Shown piece by piece: positions 52,114-61,190 of a stretch of DNA of 64,000 nucleotides. How positions within the stretch are numbered: the stretch's first letter is position 1; every line of letters starts with the position of its first letter. Under the pieces are notes generated by a model that saw only the letters and a list, made by a program, of their open reading frames with translations, was not told the DNA's origin and did not search any database. The stretch lies in NCBI RefSeq assembly GCF_900102895.1, contig NZ_FNGD01000011.1:1-64000 (forward strand). Reading direction: 5' to 3'. The position numbers and the translations under genes are program-made. Source of the DNA: Arthrobacter sp. ov407 (lineage in GTDB: Bacteria; Actinomycetota; Actinomycetes; Actinomycetales; Micrococcaceae).

Positions 52114-53451
52114 ATGGCAAGCAACGACAGCACGGCGGTCGCGGGGGCGGAGCGCCCGGTCCTACGGATCGTGGATGAGAGTGTCACCCGCAAGGTGGCC
52201 CTGGCAGCCCTCGTCGGCACAGCCCTCGAATGGTACGACTTCTTCCTTTTCACCACTGCCGCGGCGCTGGTGTTCAACGCCCAGTACTTCGTGTCCGCGG
52301 ACCCCTTCGTCTCGGCGATGAGCTCCTTCGCCACCCTGGCTGTCGGCTTCGTGGCCCGCCCGATCGGCGGCTTCATCTTCGGCTCCCTGGGGGACAAGGT
52401 GGGCCGGAAGAAGATCCTGATGGTCACCATCGTGGGCATCGGCGTCGTGACCGGACTGATCGGCCTGCTGCCGAACTATATGACGATCGGCATTGCGGCC
52501 CCTATTATCCTGGTGGCCCTGCGGATCATCCAGGGACTCGCGGTGGGCGGCGAGTGGAGCGGCGCGGTGATCATCGCCGTCGAAAACGCGCCCGTGGCCA
52601 AGCGTGCCCGCTACGCTGCACTGCCCCAGATCGGTTCGCCGATCGGCACCATCCTGTCCTCCGGCGGGTTCTTCGGCATGCTCTACCTCGTGGGCCAGAC
52701 GAACTTTGACGCTTGGGGCTGGCGGATCCCGTTCATCGCCGCGATCCCGCTGCTGGCCATCTCGATGTGGATCCGCAGCAGGCTCAGTGAATCCCCCGAG
52801 TTCGAGGCTCTCATGGAGTCGGGCGAGACCGAGCACGCGCCCATCCGCGGCGTCCTTCGGAACAGCTGGCGCCAGATCCTGGTCGGCATGTGCTCCGCCT
52901 TGCTGGGCATCGGCGGTTTCTACCTGATCACCAGCTTTGTGGTGTTCTACGGCACCAAGATCCTCAAGATGCCCTACGAAACCCTGCTCTTGGGCTCCCT
53001 CCTCGCGGCAACGCTTGAGATCTTTGTCCTCATCTGGGCCGGCCGAATGGGTGAAAAGTTCGGCGCCAGCCGCGTCATTCTGTGGGGCGGCGTGGTCTCC
53101 GCGGTTGTGGCCGTTCCGGTCTTCCTGGCCATCGACACCGCAAACCCGGTGCTGGTCATCGGCGCCATGATCATCGGCGTGGCCACGCTCTCCGTTCCCT
53201 ACGCTGTCTCCGGCACGGCCCTCACAGCACTGTTCGCCACCCGCGTCCGCTACACCGGCGTAGCCATCACCTCCAACAGCGCCGGCGTTATTTCCGGCTT
53301 TATCCCACTTATCGCCACAGCCCTCGTGGCTGCCAGCGGCAATTCATTCTGGCCCGGGGCCATCATCCTGCTGGTCGTGTCGGTCCTGACCGCACTCTCG
53401 GGAATTCTCCTGCCGGCCCTCAGCATCGAAGAAAAAGGTATGAAGCATTGA
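52114..53451 (+). CDS. MHS-family MFS transporter
   Basis: 445 aa from the ATG at 52114, which follows TTTGGAG. LVGTALEWYDFFLFTTAAALVF, SLGDKVGRKKILM, IQGLAVGGEWSGAVIIAVENAP and GRMGEKFGASRVILWGG mark an MHS symporter. The second MFS motif copy (usually SDxxGRRP) reads RMGEKFGASR, weaker than usual. It heads the plus-strand arm of the PucR island, so two different transporters serve one regulator; one may import and the other export or both import related compounds. Confidence 0.9.
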   Translation: MASNDSTAVAGAERPVLRIVDESVTRKVALAALVGTALEWYDFFLFTTAAALVFNAQYFVSADPFVSAMSSFATLAVGFVARPIGGFIFGSLGDKVGRKKILMVTIVGIGVVTGLIGLLPNYMTIGIAAPIILVALRIIQGLAVGGEWSGAVIIAVENAPVAKRARYAALPQIGSPIGTILSSGGFFGMLYLVGQTNFDAWGWRIPFIAAIPLLAISMWIRSRLSESPEFEALMESGETEHAPIRGVLRNSWRQILVGMCSALLGIGGFYLITSFVVFYGTKILKMPYETLLLGSLLAATLEIFVLIWAGRMGEKFGASRVILWGGVVSAVVAVPVFLAIDTANPVLVIGAMIIGVATLSVPYAVSGTALTALFATRVRYTGVAITSNSAGVISGFIPLIATALVAASGNSFWPGAIILLVVSVLTALSGILLPALSIEEKGMKH

Positions 53452-55073
53452 GCACCTCAACCACCGCCGGGCACTTGATTGTTGCCCAGCTCGAACGTGC
53501 CGGTATCCAACGCGTCTACGGAGTCCCCGGGGAGAGCTTCCTGGATGTGCTGGACGGCCTGCACGGATCCTCCATTGAAACCGTGGTGACCCGCCACGAA
53601 GGCGGCGCCGGGTTCATGGCCCTCGCCGAAGGCCGGCTCACGGAGCTTCCGGGCGTGGCCATGGTGACCCGTGGTCCCGGTGCCGCCAACGCCTTCATCG
53701 CCATCCACACCGCGCACCAGGACGCCACCCCGATGATCCTGTTCGTAGGCCTCATCCCGGTCGCGGACCGCGGCCGGGAGTCGTTCCAGGAATTCGACAT
53801 CAACGCCTGGTTCGGCAGCACCGCCAAGAAAGTCGTGACGCTCGACGACGCCGCCTCCGCCGCCCGCGTGGTGGACGACGCCATCTTCACGGCCCTCAGC
53901 GGCCGGCCGGGTCCCGTCGTGATCGGCCTCCCCGAAGACGTGCTGGTCCACGCCATAGAATCCGGCACGGTGGAACCGCGCACCGTCGCCCGGCCCGAAC
54001 CGTCAGCGGCGGACCTCGCCGGCCTCGAGACGCGGCTGGCCGCAGCCAAGAAGCCCTTGATCGTAGTGGGCGGCGAAGGCTGGGACCAGGAGTCCTCCGA
54101 CGCGCTGGCCGGCTGGGCCTCCCGCCACGGCATCCCCGTGCTCGCGGACTTCCGCGCCTACGACGCCGTCCCGCACGGCAGCGACTCCTATGCCGGCTAC
54201 CTCGGCTATGCCCGCAGCGACGCCAACGCCCGCCGCCTCGACGAGGCTGATCTGCTGGTCTTCGTCGGCTGTGTCCGCGCCGACGTGCTTTCCGACGGCT
54301 ACAAGCGCGGACTCGATGCCGTCACCGTCGTCATCCACCCCGGCGCCGATCTGCTGGGCCACTTCGGCCGGTTGGACCAGCACATTCCCGCCCACGTCGC
54401 ATCCTTCGCCAATGCACTCGCCGCCACGGAATCCGCCGTGGAACCCACGGCCGGCTGGCTGGCCGGGGCCCGCGCCGACTATGAGAAGTTCTCCACCGCG
54501 CAGCCGGACGGCGGCACCGGTGTGGACCTCGCCGTCGTGATGGAAATCCTCAAGCAGGAAATGGACGACGACGCCGTCATCACCTACGGCGCCGGGAACC
54601 ACTCGCTGTGGCCGGCCCGCTACCTCAAGCACAACACGGCGAACTCGCTCGCCGCGCCCCGCAACGGTGCCATGGGCATGGGCATCCCGGCGGCGGTGGC
54701 TGCCTCTCTGGCCTATCCCGGGCGCCAGGTGATCTCCGTGGCCGGCGACGGCTGCTTCATGATGAACGGCCAGGAAATGGCCACGGCCATGGGCCACGGC
54801 GGGAAGTTCATCGCCCTGGTGGTGGACAACGGCATCTTCGCCACGATCCGTGAGCACCAGGAAGGCCACTACCCGGGCCGCCCCTCGGGCACCCACATGA
54901 CCAACCCGGACTTCGCCGCGCTGGCCCGGTCCTACGGCGGCTACGGCGAACGCGTGGAGAAGGCCGAGGACTTCGGCGCCGCCTTCCGCCGCGCCGTCGG
55001 ATCCGGGCTGCCGGCGGTCCTGCACCTCCCGCAGGACCCCACCACCCGCTCACCCAAAACCGCCAGCAACTGA
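53448..55073 (+). CDS. thiamine-pyrophosphate enzyme, 2-keto acid decarboxylase/acetolactate synthase-like
   Basis: 541 aa from a TTG at 53448 that overlaps the transporter stop (TTGA). The POX/DC/AHAS fold is complete: RVYGVPGESFLDVLDGLH, then VTRHEGGAGFMALAEGRL with the TPP-activating Glu, a central Rossmann-like domain (ADLLVFVGCVRADVL), and the TPP-binding SVAGDGCFMMNGQEMATAM...VVDNGIF (GDG-N). No FAD motif is obvious. It probably decarboxylates a 2-keto acid to an aldehyde for the next gene, an aldehyde dehydrogenase, or makes an acetohydroxy acid. The true substrate is not deducible. Confidence 0.88.
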   Translation: MSTSTTAGHLIVAQLERAGIQRVYGVPGESFLDVLDGLHGSSIETVVTRHEGGAGFMALAEGRLTELPGVAMVTRGPGAANAFIAIHTAHQDATPMILFVGLIPVADRGRESFQEFDINAWFGSTAKKVVTLDDAASAARVVDDAIFTALSGRPGPVVIGLPEDVLVHAIESGTVEPRTVARPEPSAADLAGLETRLAAAKKPLIVVGGEGWDQESSDALAGWASRHGIPVLADFRAYDAVPHGSDSYAGYLGYARSDANARRLDEADLLVFVGCVRADVLSDGYKRGLDAVTVVIHPGADLLGHFGRLDQHIPAHVASFANALAATESAVEPTAGWLAGARADYEKFSTAQPDGGTGVDLAVVMEILKQEMDDDAVITYGAGNHSLWPARYLKHNTANSLAAPRNGAMGMGIPAAVAASLAYPGRQVISVAGDGCFMMNGQEMATAMGHGGKFIALVVDNGIFATIREHQEGHYPGRPSGTHMTNPDFAALARSYGGYGERVEKAEDFGAAFRRAVGSGLPAVLHLPQDPTTRSPKTASN

Positions 55074-55085
55074 CCGGAGCCTGTC

Positions 55086-56513
55086 ATGATCACCCTGCAC
55101 AACATCATCAACGGTGAGATCGTCCAAGGCAGCGCCGCAGACGGTTCGGCCGCGGCCACCCTGCCGTTCTTCGACCCCGCCACCGGAGTCCAGCTCGGCA
55201 CCGCCCCGGACAGCGACGCTGCCACGGTGGACCGCGCGTTCCAGGCCGCCCACACCGCCTTCCAGAGCTACAAGCGGACCACCCCGGCCGAACGCCAGGC
55301 CATGATGCTCAAACTCGCCGACCTCATCGAAGCCAACGTCGACAGGCTTCTGGACGCCGAGGTGGCCTGCACCGGCAAGCCGCGCCAGGTCACCCGCGAG
55401 ATCGAGATCCTCCGCGGCGCCGACCAGCTGCGCTTCTTTGCCGGCGCCTGCCGCGTGGTGTCCGGGACCGCGCAGACCGAATACGTCCGCGGCTTTTCCT
55501 CCACCGTCCGGCGCGAACCCCTGGGCGTGGTCGCCCAGATCACCCCCTGGAACTACCCGTTCATGATGGCCATCTGGAAGATCGGACCGGCGCTGGCTGC
55601 CGGCAACACGCTCGTCCTGAAACCGGCGGACACCACCCCCTGGTCCACCCTGGTCCTGGGCGAGCTGGCGCAGGAGGCCTACCCGGCCGGCGTCGTGAAC
55701 GTCATCTGCGGCGGCCGGGGAACCGGCGCCGCCATGGTGGATCACGAGATCCCGGAAATGGTGTCCATCACCGGCTCCACCCGGGCCGGGGCACAAGTGA
55801 TGTCCGCGGCGTCGAAGACCCTCAAGGACGTCCACTTGGAACTCGGCGGCAAAGCACCCGCGATCGTCTTCGCCGACACCGACATTGACCTGGCCGCCCG
55901 GGAGATCGCGCTCGGCGCGTTCTTCAACGCCGGGCAGGACTGCACCGCCGTGACCCGCGTGCTCGTGGAGGAATCCATTCACCAGGAGTTCGGTGCCGCG
56001 CTCGCCACGGCTGCCGAGGCTCTGCAGGTCGGCGGCGACGCCGCGGACCTCGGGCCGCTGAACAGCGCCGCGCAGCTGGACCGGGTGGAGGGCTTCATGT
56101 CCCGGCTGCCCGCGAACGCCAGGGTCCTGGCCGGCGGCAAGCGGACGGGCGCCGGCTTCCACTTCGAACCGACCGTGATCGATGGGGTGTTCCAGGCCGA
56201 CGAGGTGGTGTGCGAGGAAATCTTCGGACCCGTCGTCACCGTTCAGCCGTTCGCCACAGAGGAAGAGGCCATCGAGCTCGCCAACGGGACGAAGTACGCG
56301 CTGGCCTCCAGCGTCTGGTCCAACAACCACGGCGTGGTCACCCGGGTCTCCAACGAACTGGACTTCGGCGCCGTCTGGATCAACTGCCACCAGGTGATCC
56401 CGGCCGAGGCCCCGCACGGCGGTTTCAAGCACTCCGGCACCGGCAAGGACCTCTCCGTCTTTGGCCTGGAGGATTACACCCGCATCAAGTCAGTCACCAC
56501 CTCCCACCGCTGA
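55086..56513 (+). CDS. aldehyde dehydrogenase family protein, GABA-aldehyde type
   Basis: 475 aa. NAD(P)-aldehyde dehydrogenase with ITPWNYPFMMAIWKIGPALAAGNTLVLKPADTTP, catalytic ELGGK (Glu252) and GQDCT (Cys286). EEIFGPVVTVQPF and GGFKHSGTGKDLSVFGLEDYT end the domain. The G-x-D-C-T (rather than G-x-x-C) and the SVFGLEDYTRIKSV end resemble 4-aminobutyraldehyde dehydrogenases (PatD/YdcW). It starts 12 bases after the TPP enzyme and is likely to oxidise the aldehyde that enzyme yields. Confidence 0.92.
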   Translation: MITLHNIINGEIVQGSAADGSAAATLPFFDPATGVQLGTAPDSDAATVDRAFQAAHTAFQSYKRTTPAERQAMMLKLADLIEANVDRLLDAEVACTGKPRQVTREIEILRGADQLRFFAGACRVVSGTAQTEYVRGFSSTVRREPLGVVAQITPWNYPFMMAIWKIGPALAAGNTLVLKPADTTPWSTLVLGELAQEAYPAGVVNVICGGRGTGAAMVDHEIPEMVSITGSTRAGAQVMSAASKTLKDVHLELGGKAPAIVFADTDIDLAAREIALGAFFNAGQDCTAVTRVLVEESIHQEFGAALATAAEALQVGGDAADLGPLNSAAQLDRVEGFMSRLPANARVLAGGKRTGAGFHFEPTVIDGVFQADEVVCEEIFGPVVTVQPFATEEEAIELANGTKYALASSVWSNNHGVVTRVSNELDFGAVWINCHQVIPAEAPHGGFKHSGTGKDLSVFGLEDYTRIKSVTTSHR

Positions 56514-56532
56514 GAACCACGCTAGGTAACCC

Positions 56533-58284
56533 ATGAAACTCGATCTGCTGCTGCGCAACGCGGACATCATCACCATGGATGAGCGCCGCCCGCATGCCAC
56601 CTCGTTGGGGGTCTGGCAGGGCCGGGTTGTGGGCCTCGACGATGACCTGGACGGGCTGGAGGCCGCCGAGGTCCTGGACCTCGGCGGCGCCACCGTGACT
56701 CCCGGCTTCATCGACGCCCACTGCCACACCACCTGGTTTGGGCTCGGCCTCGGCGAACTGGACGTCTCCGCCGCGCGCGGACTGAACCAGCTCTACGCCT
56801 TGCTGGAGGCCGGCATGGCGGCAGGCAGCGCCGCCGGGCCCGGGACCGGGCCCGCGACCAGCGCGGCGCCGGATTGGCTGCTGGCCACCGGCTTCAGCCA
56901 GCAGCAGCACGGTGGCGAGTTCCCGGACATCACCGTCCTGGACCGGATCACGGGAAACCGGCCGCTGTTCATCCGGCACAACTCCGGCCACATGGCCGTG
57001 GTCAACACCGCCGCGCTGCGGCTGGCCGGCGCCGAAGCGGCGTCGTTTCCGGACCCCGACGGCGGTGTGATTGTCCGCGACGCCGCCGGCCGGCCCACCG
57101 GGCTGGTCCAGGAAACCGCGCAGCAGCTGATCCAGCAGCTGATCCTGCCGTACTCGTCCGAGGCGATCGAAGCCGCGCTGGACCGGGCCACCAGCCACTA
57201 CGCCGCGGAGGGCATCACGAGCTTCACCGAGGCCGGGATCGGCGGCGGCTGGATCGGCCACAGCCCCGTGGAGCTGGCCGCCTACCAGCGGGCGGCGTCC
57301 GCGGGCAGGCTGCACGCGCGGGCGCAGCTGATGCCGGTCCTTGATGTGCTCCACCCGATCGGCGGCCCGAATTCCGGGGACGCGTCACCCGCAGGGCTGG
57401 ACCTGGGCATCACCAGCGGATTCGGCGGCGACTTCCTGTCCCTGGGCCCGGCGAAGGTGTTCCTGGACGGGTCACTCCTCGGCGAAACGGCCGCGGTCAG
57501 CCAGGACTACTGCAGCCACGGAGGGACGGACAACACCGGCAACACCGGCTACTTCCAGGCGGAACCGGAGGCGCTCCGGGCAAAGATCGAGGCCGCCTAC
57601 GCGGCCGGCTGGTCGATCGCGGCGCACGCGATCGGCGACCGCGCCGTTGACCTCGCGATCGAGATCATCACCGGCTGCGCCGCGAAATACGGCCCCCGGG
57701 CCGTGCCCAACAGGATCGAACACGCCTCGATGACGCGGCCGGACCAGCTTCCAGGGCTTGCCGCAGCGAACATCGCCGTCACCCCGCAGGCCAGCTTCTT
57801 CTTCGACGGCGGGGACGGCATGACGCTGTCGCTCGGGCCGGAACGGCTCGGCTGGGCCTACCGGGCCGCGTCGTTCCTTGCCGCGGGGGTGACGCTCGCC
57901 GGCAGCTCCGACCGCCCCGTGGCGGACGGCAACGTGCTCCGCGGAATGCAGGCCTTCGTGGACCGGAGCACCGCCTCCGGGGCCATTTTCGGGAACCCGG
58001 ACGAGCGGCTGAGCCCGCTCCAGGCCCTGGCGGCGTACACCACCGGAGCCGCCGCAGCCACCGGCACGTCCGGCATCAAAGGCTCACTGACCACCGGGAA
58101 GCTGGCCGACTTCACCGTCCTGTCCGGGTCCCCGCTCACCGCGGGCAGCATCGCCGAACTCCAGGTGCTGGCCACCGCCGTCGGGGGGACCTTTACGTTC
58201 CGGACCCCCGGCATCACGTCCCCGGTTGCGGCCGATTCGGCCGCAACCGGTCCATTCTTCCACCCAGCTACCAACCGTTCATAG
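56533..58284 (+). CDS. amidohydrolase, YtcJ-like
   Basis: 583 aa. The metal-dependent hydrolase fold has GATVTPGFIDAHCHTTWFGL (HxH), LFIRHNSGHMAVVNTAAL, KVFLDGSLLGETAAVSQDYC, IAAHAIGDRAVDLAIEII, RIEHASMTRPDQL and LAGSSDRPVADGN. These are hallmarks of YtcJ-type amidohydrolases (the HxH, H, SDR/D-type metal and catalytic residues). The family hydrolyses N-acyl and cyclic amide substrates broadly. It follows the aldehyde dehydrogenase by 19 bases in the same operon. Confidence 0.9.
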   Translation: MKLDLLLRNADIITMDERRPHATSLGVWQGRVVGLDDDLDGLEAAEVLDLGGATVTPGFIDAHCHTTWFGLGLGELDVSAARGLNQLYALLEAGMAAGSAAGPGTGPATSAAPDWLLATGFSQQQHGGEFPDITVLDRITGNRPLFIRHNSGHMAVVNTAALRLAGAEAASFPDPDGGVIVRDAAGRPTGLVQETAQQLIQQLILPYSSEAIEAALDRATSHYAAEGITSFTEAGIGGGWIGHSPVELAAYQRAASAGRLHARAQLMPVLDVLHPIGGPNSGDASPAGLDLGITSGFGGDFLSLGPAKVFLDGSLLGETAAVSQDYCSHGGTDNTGNTGYFQAEPEALRAKIEAAYAAGWSIAAHAIGDRAVDLAIEIITGCAAKYGPRAVPNRIEHASMTRPDQLPGLAAANIAVTPQASFFFDGGDGMTLSLGPERLGWAYRAASFLAAGVTLAGSSDRPVADGNVLRGMQAFVDRSTASGAIFGNPDERLSPLQALAAYTTGAAAATGTSGIKGSLTTGKLADFTVLSGSPLTAGSIAELQVLATAVGGTFTFRTPGITSPVAADSAATGPFFHPATNRS

Positions 58285-58294
58285 GGGAACCACC

Positions 58295-59557
58295 GTGACT
58301 ACTCAGACCATTTTCAGCACCCGCGACGCCGCGTTCGTGCGGGACTTCCACATCATGAGCGAATTCGGTGCTACCGAGAACGGCGGCGTGGACCGGCAGG
58401 CGGCCAGCGTGCCGGACGGCCAGCAGCGGCAGTGGCTCACGGGCCTGCTGGAGGCAAAGGGCTTCACCGTCCGGTTCGACCGGGCCGGCAACCAGTGGGG
58501 CCTGTATGAGGCCGTGCCGGGTGCTCCCTTCGTGGTGGTGGGCTCCCACATGGATTCACAGCCGACGGCGGGACGCTACGACGGCGCGTACGGCGTGCTG
58601 GCCGCAGCGCACGCGGCGTTCCGGCTCGTGGAGCAGTGGGCCGCGGCCGGAGCCGCCGGGCAGCCCCGGTTCAACATCGCGGTGGTCAACTGGTTCAACG
58701 AGGAGGGCTCCCGCTTCAAGCCGTCCATGATGGGCTCCTCCGTCTACACCGGAAAGCTCGAGCTCGAGACCGCGCTGGCCACCACGGACGCGGCCGGTGT
58801 CTCGGTCCGCGAGGCCCTGGACGCGATCGGCTGCCGGGGCAGCTACGAGGGCCCGGAAGCCGCCTACTGCGCCGAGATCCACATTGAACAGGGCCGGAGC
58901 ATGGAGCGCGAAGGCATCACCATCGGCCTGGTGAATTCCAACTGGGCGGCCAACAAATACGAGTTCGTGGTCCATGGCGAGCAGGCCCACACGGGCTCCA
59001 CCGTGATTGCCGACCGGAAGGACGCGCTGCTGGGTGCCTCCATGATGGTGGTCGCCGCCCGGGAACTCGCCGACACCTTCCCCGGCGTGCTGCACACCTC
59101 CGTGGGGCAACTGAATGTCTACCCCAACTCGCCCGTCGTGGTGCCGTCCCGGGTGAGCCTGCTGCTGGACCTGCGCAGCGCCGATGAAGCTGTCCTTGCC
59201 GAGGCCGACGCCCTGCTGGACGAGCGGATCGCCGGGATCGAGAGGCTGGCGAACGTCACGGTTGAGCGCAACCACGCCCACACCTGGCCCGTGACCCCCT
59301 ACCAGCCAGAGGGCGTTGAACTTGCGGCCAAGGTGGCGGCGGACCTGGGCCTGGCGAACAAGCCGGTCATGACCCTGGCCGGGCACGATTCGACCAACAT
59401 GAAGGACCTGGTCCCGACGGTGATGCTGTTCGTGCCCAGCGTGGACGGGATCTCCCACAACGAGCACGAATACACCACGGACGAGGACATCGTGGCCGGG
59501 CTGACGATGCTCACCGAAGTAGTGAACCGGCTCTGCAACGGGGCGCTGGAGGACTGA
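58295..59557 (+). CDS. M20 hydantoinase/carbamoylase-family amidohydrolase
   Basis: 420 aa from the GTG at 58295. M20 metal ligands are recognisable: VVGSHMDSQPTAGRYDGAYGVLAA (His, Asp), NWFNEEGSRFKPSMMGS (the EE pair), EIHIEQG (His) and SHNEHEYTTDEDI (final His). The mid EIHIEQG and the GRYDG block match allantoate amidohydrolase, beta-ureidopropionase and N-carbamoyl-L-amino acid amidohydrolases. With the YtcJ amidohydrolase upstream, it suggests an N-carbamoyl or N-acyl substrate for the island. It is the last gene of the plus-strand operon. Confidence 0.92.
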   Translation: MTTQTIFSTRDAAFVRDFHIMSEFGATENGGVDRQAASVPDGQQRQWLTGLLEAKGFTVRFDRAGNQWGLYEAVPGAPFVVVGSHMDSQPTAGRYDGAYGVLAAAHAAFRLVEQWAAAGAAGQPRFNIAVVNWFNEEGSRFKPSMMGSSVYTGKLELETALATTDAAGVSVREALDAIGCRGSYEGPEAAYCAEIHIEQGRSMEREGITIGLVNSNWAANKYEFVVHGEQAHTGSTVIADRKDALLGASMMVVAARELADTFPGVLHTSVGQLNVYPNSPVVVPSRVSLLLDLRSADEAVLAEADALLDERIAGIERLANVTVERNHAHTWPVTPYQPEGVELAAKVAADLGLANKPVMTLAGHDSTNMKDLVPTVMLFVPSVDGISHNEHEYTTDEDIVAGLTMLTEVVNRLCNGALED

Positions 59558-59614
59558 CCGCGGACCCGGCCGTATCTCCGGAGGAACAGCCTCAAGCGCA
59601 CGGAAAGGACCGGC

Positions 59615-60367
59615 TCAGGCGCCTTCGCGCTTCTGCGAGATCCAGAGCATCCCGCCGTTGGGGTTGTCCGGCAGATCGGCGGCGTCGGGGTTGGCCACGT
59701 GCAGGGTCTGCCCGAAAGCTTCCTCCGTCAGGCTGACCCGGTGCCCCGCGGCCGCCAGGCGGTCGCGCAGGGCGGCGAGGTCGCCGGTGTATTCAAAGCC
59801 CAGACCGGAACGGGCGGCGCCGCTGGCCGGACGCACCATCAGCACGCCGCCGTTCTTCGCCGTGAAATCCGCCGTTTCGTCGTCGTCCGGGGTCGGGCGC
59901 AGCCGGGCGCCCATGTTCCGCAGGGTTTGCGCAGCGGCAGCAGCTTCCGGCGTGAACCAGACTTCGACGACGGCGAGAGCAGGGTCGGCGTCCGCGCACT
60001 GCGCGCCGTGGGCGGCCTTGTCCGCGAAGAAGCCGAACCCGTCCTCGCCCGTGATGCGGCAGGTGTCGCCGTGGCGGGCGCTGACCAGTTCGGCCGGGGT
60101 GGTCCCGTCCTCCACACCGGCCAGGTTGGTGCGGCGCGCGAACTCTGCCAGGTCTCCGACCTCGACGCCGAAGTCCGTCCTGCAGTCACCGGCATCCGCC
60201 CCAGCGGTGGCACCCGCCGCTACGCGGTGCAGCGCGAGCCGGCCCGAGCCGGCGTCGAACTCCTGCCAGTCGCCGTCGTCGACAGTCCGCACCATACCGA
60301 GGGCGGATAGGAGCTGCCCCCACTGGTCCATGCGGGAGGTGTAGTGGATCGGACGGACGCGCAGCAT
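59615..60367 (-). CDS. VOC (glyoxalase-like) superfamily protein
   Basis: 250 aa from the ATG at 60367, with AAGGAG upstream; the open frame reaches 60448. It shows two VOC-type modules: residues 1-110 (RPIHYTSRMDQWGQLLSALGMVRTVDDGDWQEFDAGSGRLALHR) and 120-250 (ALAVVEVWFTPEAAAAAQTLRNMGARL...GGVLMVRPA). The usual metal-binding Glu and His are not clear in both halves, so it may be a binding rather than a catalytic form. Function unknown. Confidence 0.72.
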   Translation of the reverse strand: MLRVRPIHYTSRMDQWGQLLSALGMVRTVDDGDWQEFDAGSGRLALHRVAAGATAGADAGDCRTDFGVEVGDLAEFARRTNLAGVEDGTTPAELVSARHGDTCRITGEDGFGFFADKAAHGAQCADADPALAVVEVWFTPEAAAAAQTLRNMGARLRPTPDDDETADFTAKNGGVLMVRPASGAARSGLGFEYTGDLAALRDRLAAAGHRVSLTEEAFGQTLHVANPDAADLPDNPNGGMLWISQKREGA

Positions 60368-60457
60368 GGGATCTCCTTGCGAGGGACGGGATTGGCTCCA
60401 CAAAACATGGTGCCACCAAAGTGCCCATCCGGTCAGCCCTGCGGGCACAATGGGCCC

Positions 60458-61057
60458 ATGGCTGCTGAACTTGAGGAATTGCTGGTGAAGGATGCCGCCG
60501 AGTGGCGCGCCTGGCTAGAAAGGCACCACGCGCAGAGTCCCGGGGTGTGGCTCGTGCTGCACAAGAAGGGCGGTTCGGTGACCGAGCTGGACTACGAGGC
60601 CGCGCTGCAGGAGGCACTTTGCTTCGGCTGGATCGACGGGCAGGGCCGGCGGCGGGACGAGGAGAGCTCGTTCCAGCGGATGACCCGGCGGGGACCCAAG
60701 AGCGTGTGGTCTGCGCGGAACGTGGAGCGGATTGAACGCCTGGAATCGGCGGGGCGGATGTCCCCGGCCGGACAGGCCGCCGTCGCGTCCGCCAAAGCGG
60801 ACGGCCGCTGGGAGGCCGCCTATTCGGGTGCAGCGACGGCGGAAGTCCCGGATGACCTCGCCGCGGCCATCGCGGCGGAGCCCCGGGCGCAGGCGATGTT
60901 CGAGGTCCTGACGTCCGTGAACCGATATGCCCTGATCTATCGCACCAACGCGGTCAAGCAGGCCTCCACCCGGGAGAAGAAGATCGCCGGGTTCGTGGAG
61001 ATGCTCGCCCGCAACGAGACGCCGTACCCGCAGACCAAGCGGCCCGCAAAACCTTAA
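60458..61057 (+). CDS. YdeI/OmpD-associated family protein
   Basis: 199 aa from the ATG at 60458 (a second possibility is 60450, out of frame with it). LDYEAALQEALCFGWIDGQGRRRDEESSFQRMTRRGPKSVWSARNVERIERL is the defining YdeI motif (EAL-CFGWIDG, RRxPKSxWSxxN). C-terminal pieces YRTNAVKQASTREKKIAGFVEMLARNETPYPQ complete the fold. It is a soluble protein; the enterobacterial relatives are linked to resistance to cationic peptides, but the activity is unknown. Convergent with nothing; stands alone. Confidence 0.85.
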   Translation: MAAELEELLVKDAAEWRAWLERHHAQSPGVWLVLHKKGGSVTELDYEAALQEALCFGWIDGQGRRRDEESSFQRMTRRGPKSVWSARNVERIERLESAGRMSPAGQAAVASAKADGRWEAAYSGAATAEVPDDLAAAIAAEPRAQAMFEVLTSVNRYALIYRTNAVKQASTREKKIAGFVEMLARNETPYPQTKRPAKP

Positions 61058-61190
61058 CAGAGGAACACTAGCGGCCGTTCCCGCGGCCGACCGGTACGGA
61101 TCCCAGCCGCCGCGAGTCCCGGAGACCACACCAGAGAACTCACAGGCTTCGTCCGGGCTGCAGGGAGTTGCCTCTGGCAGAATTGGCCGG

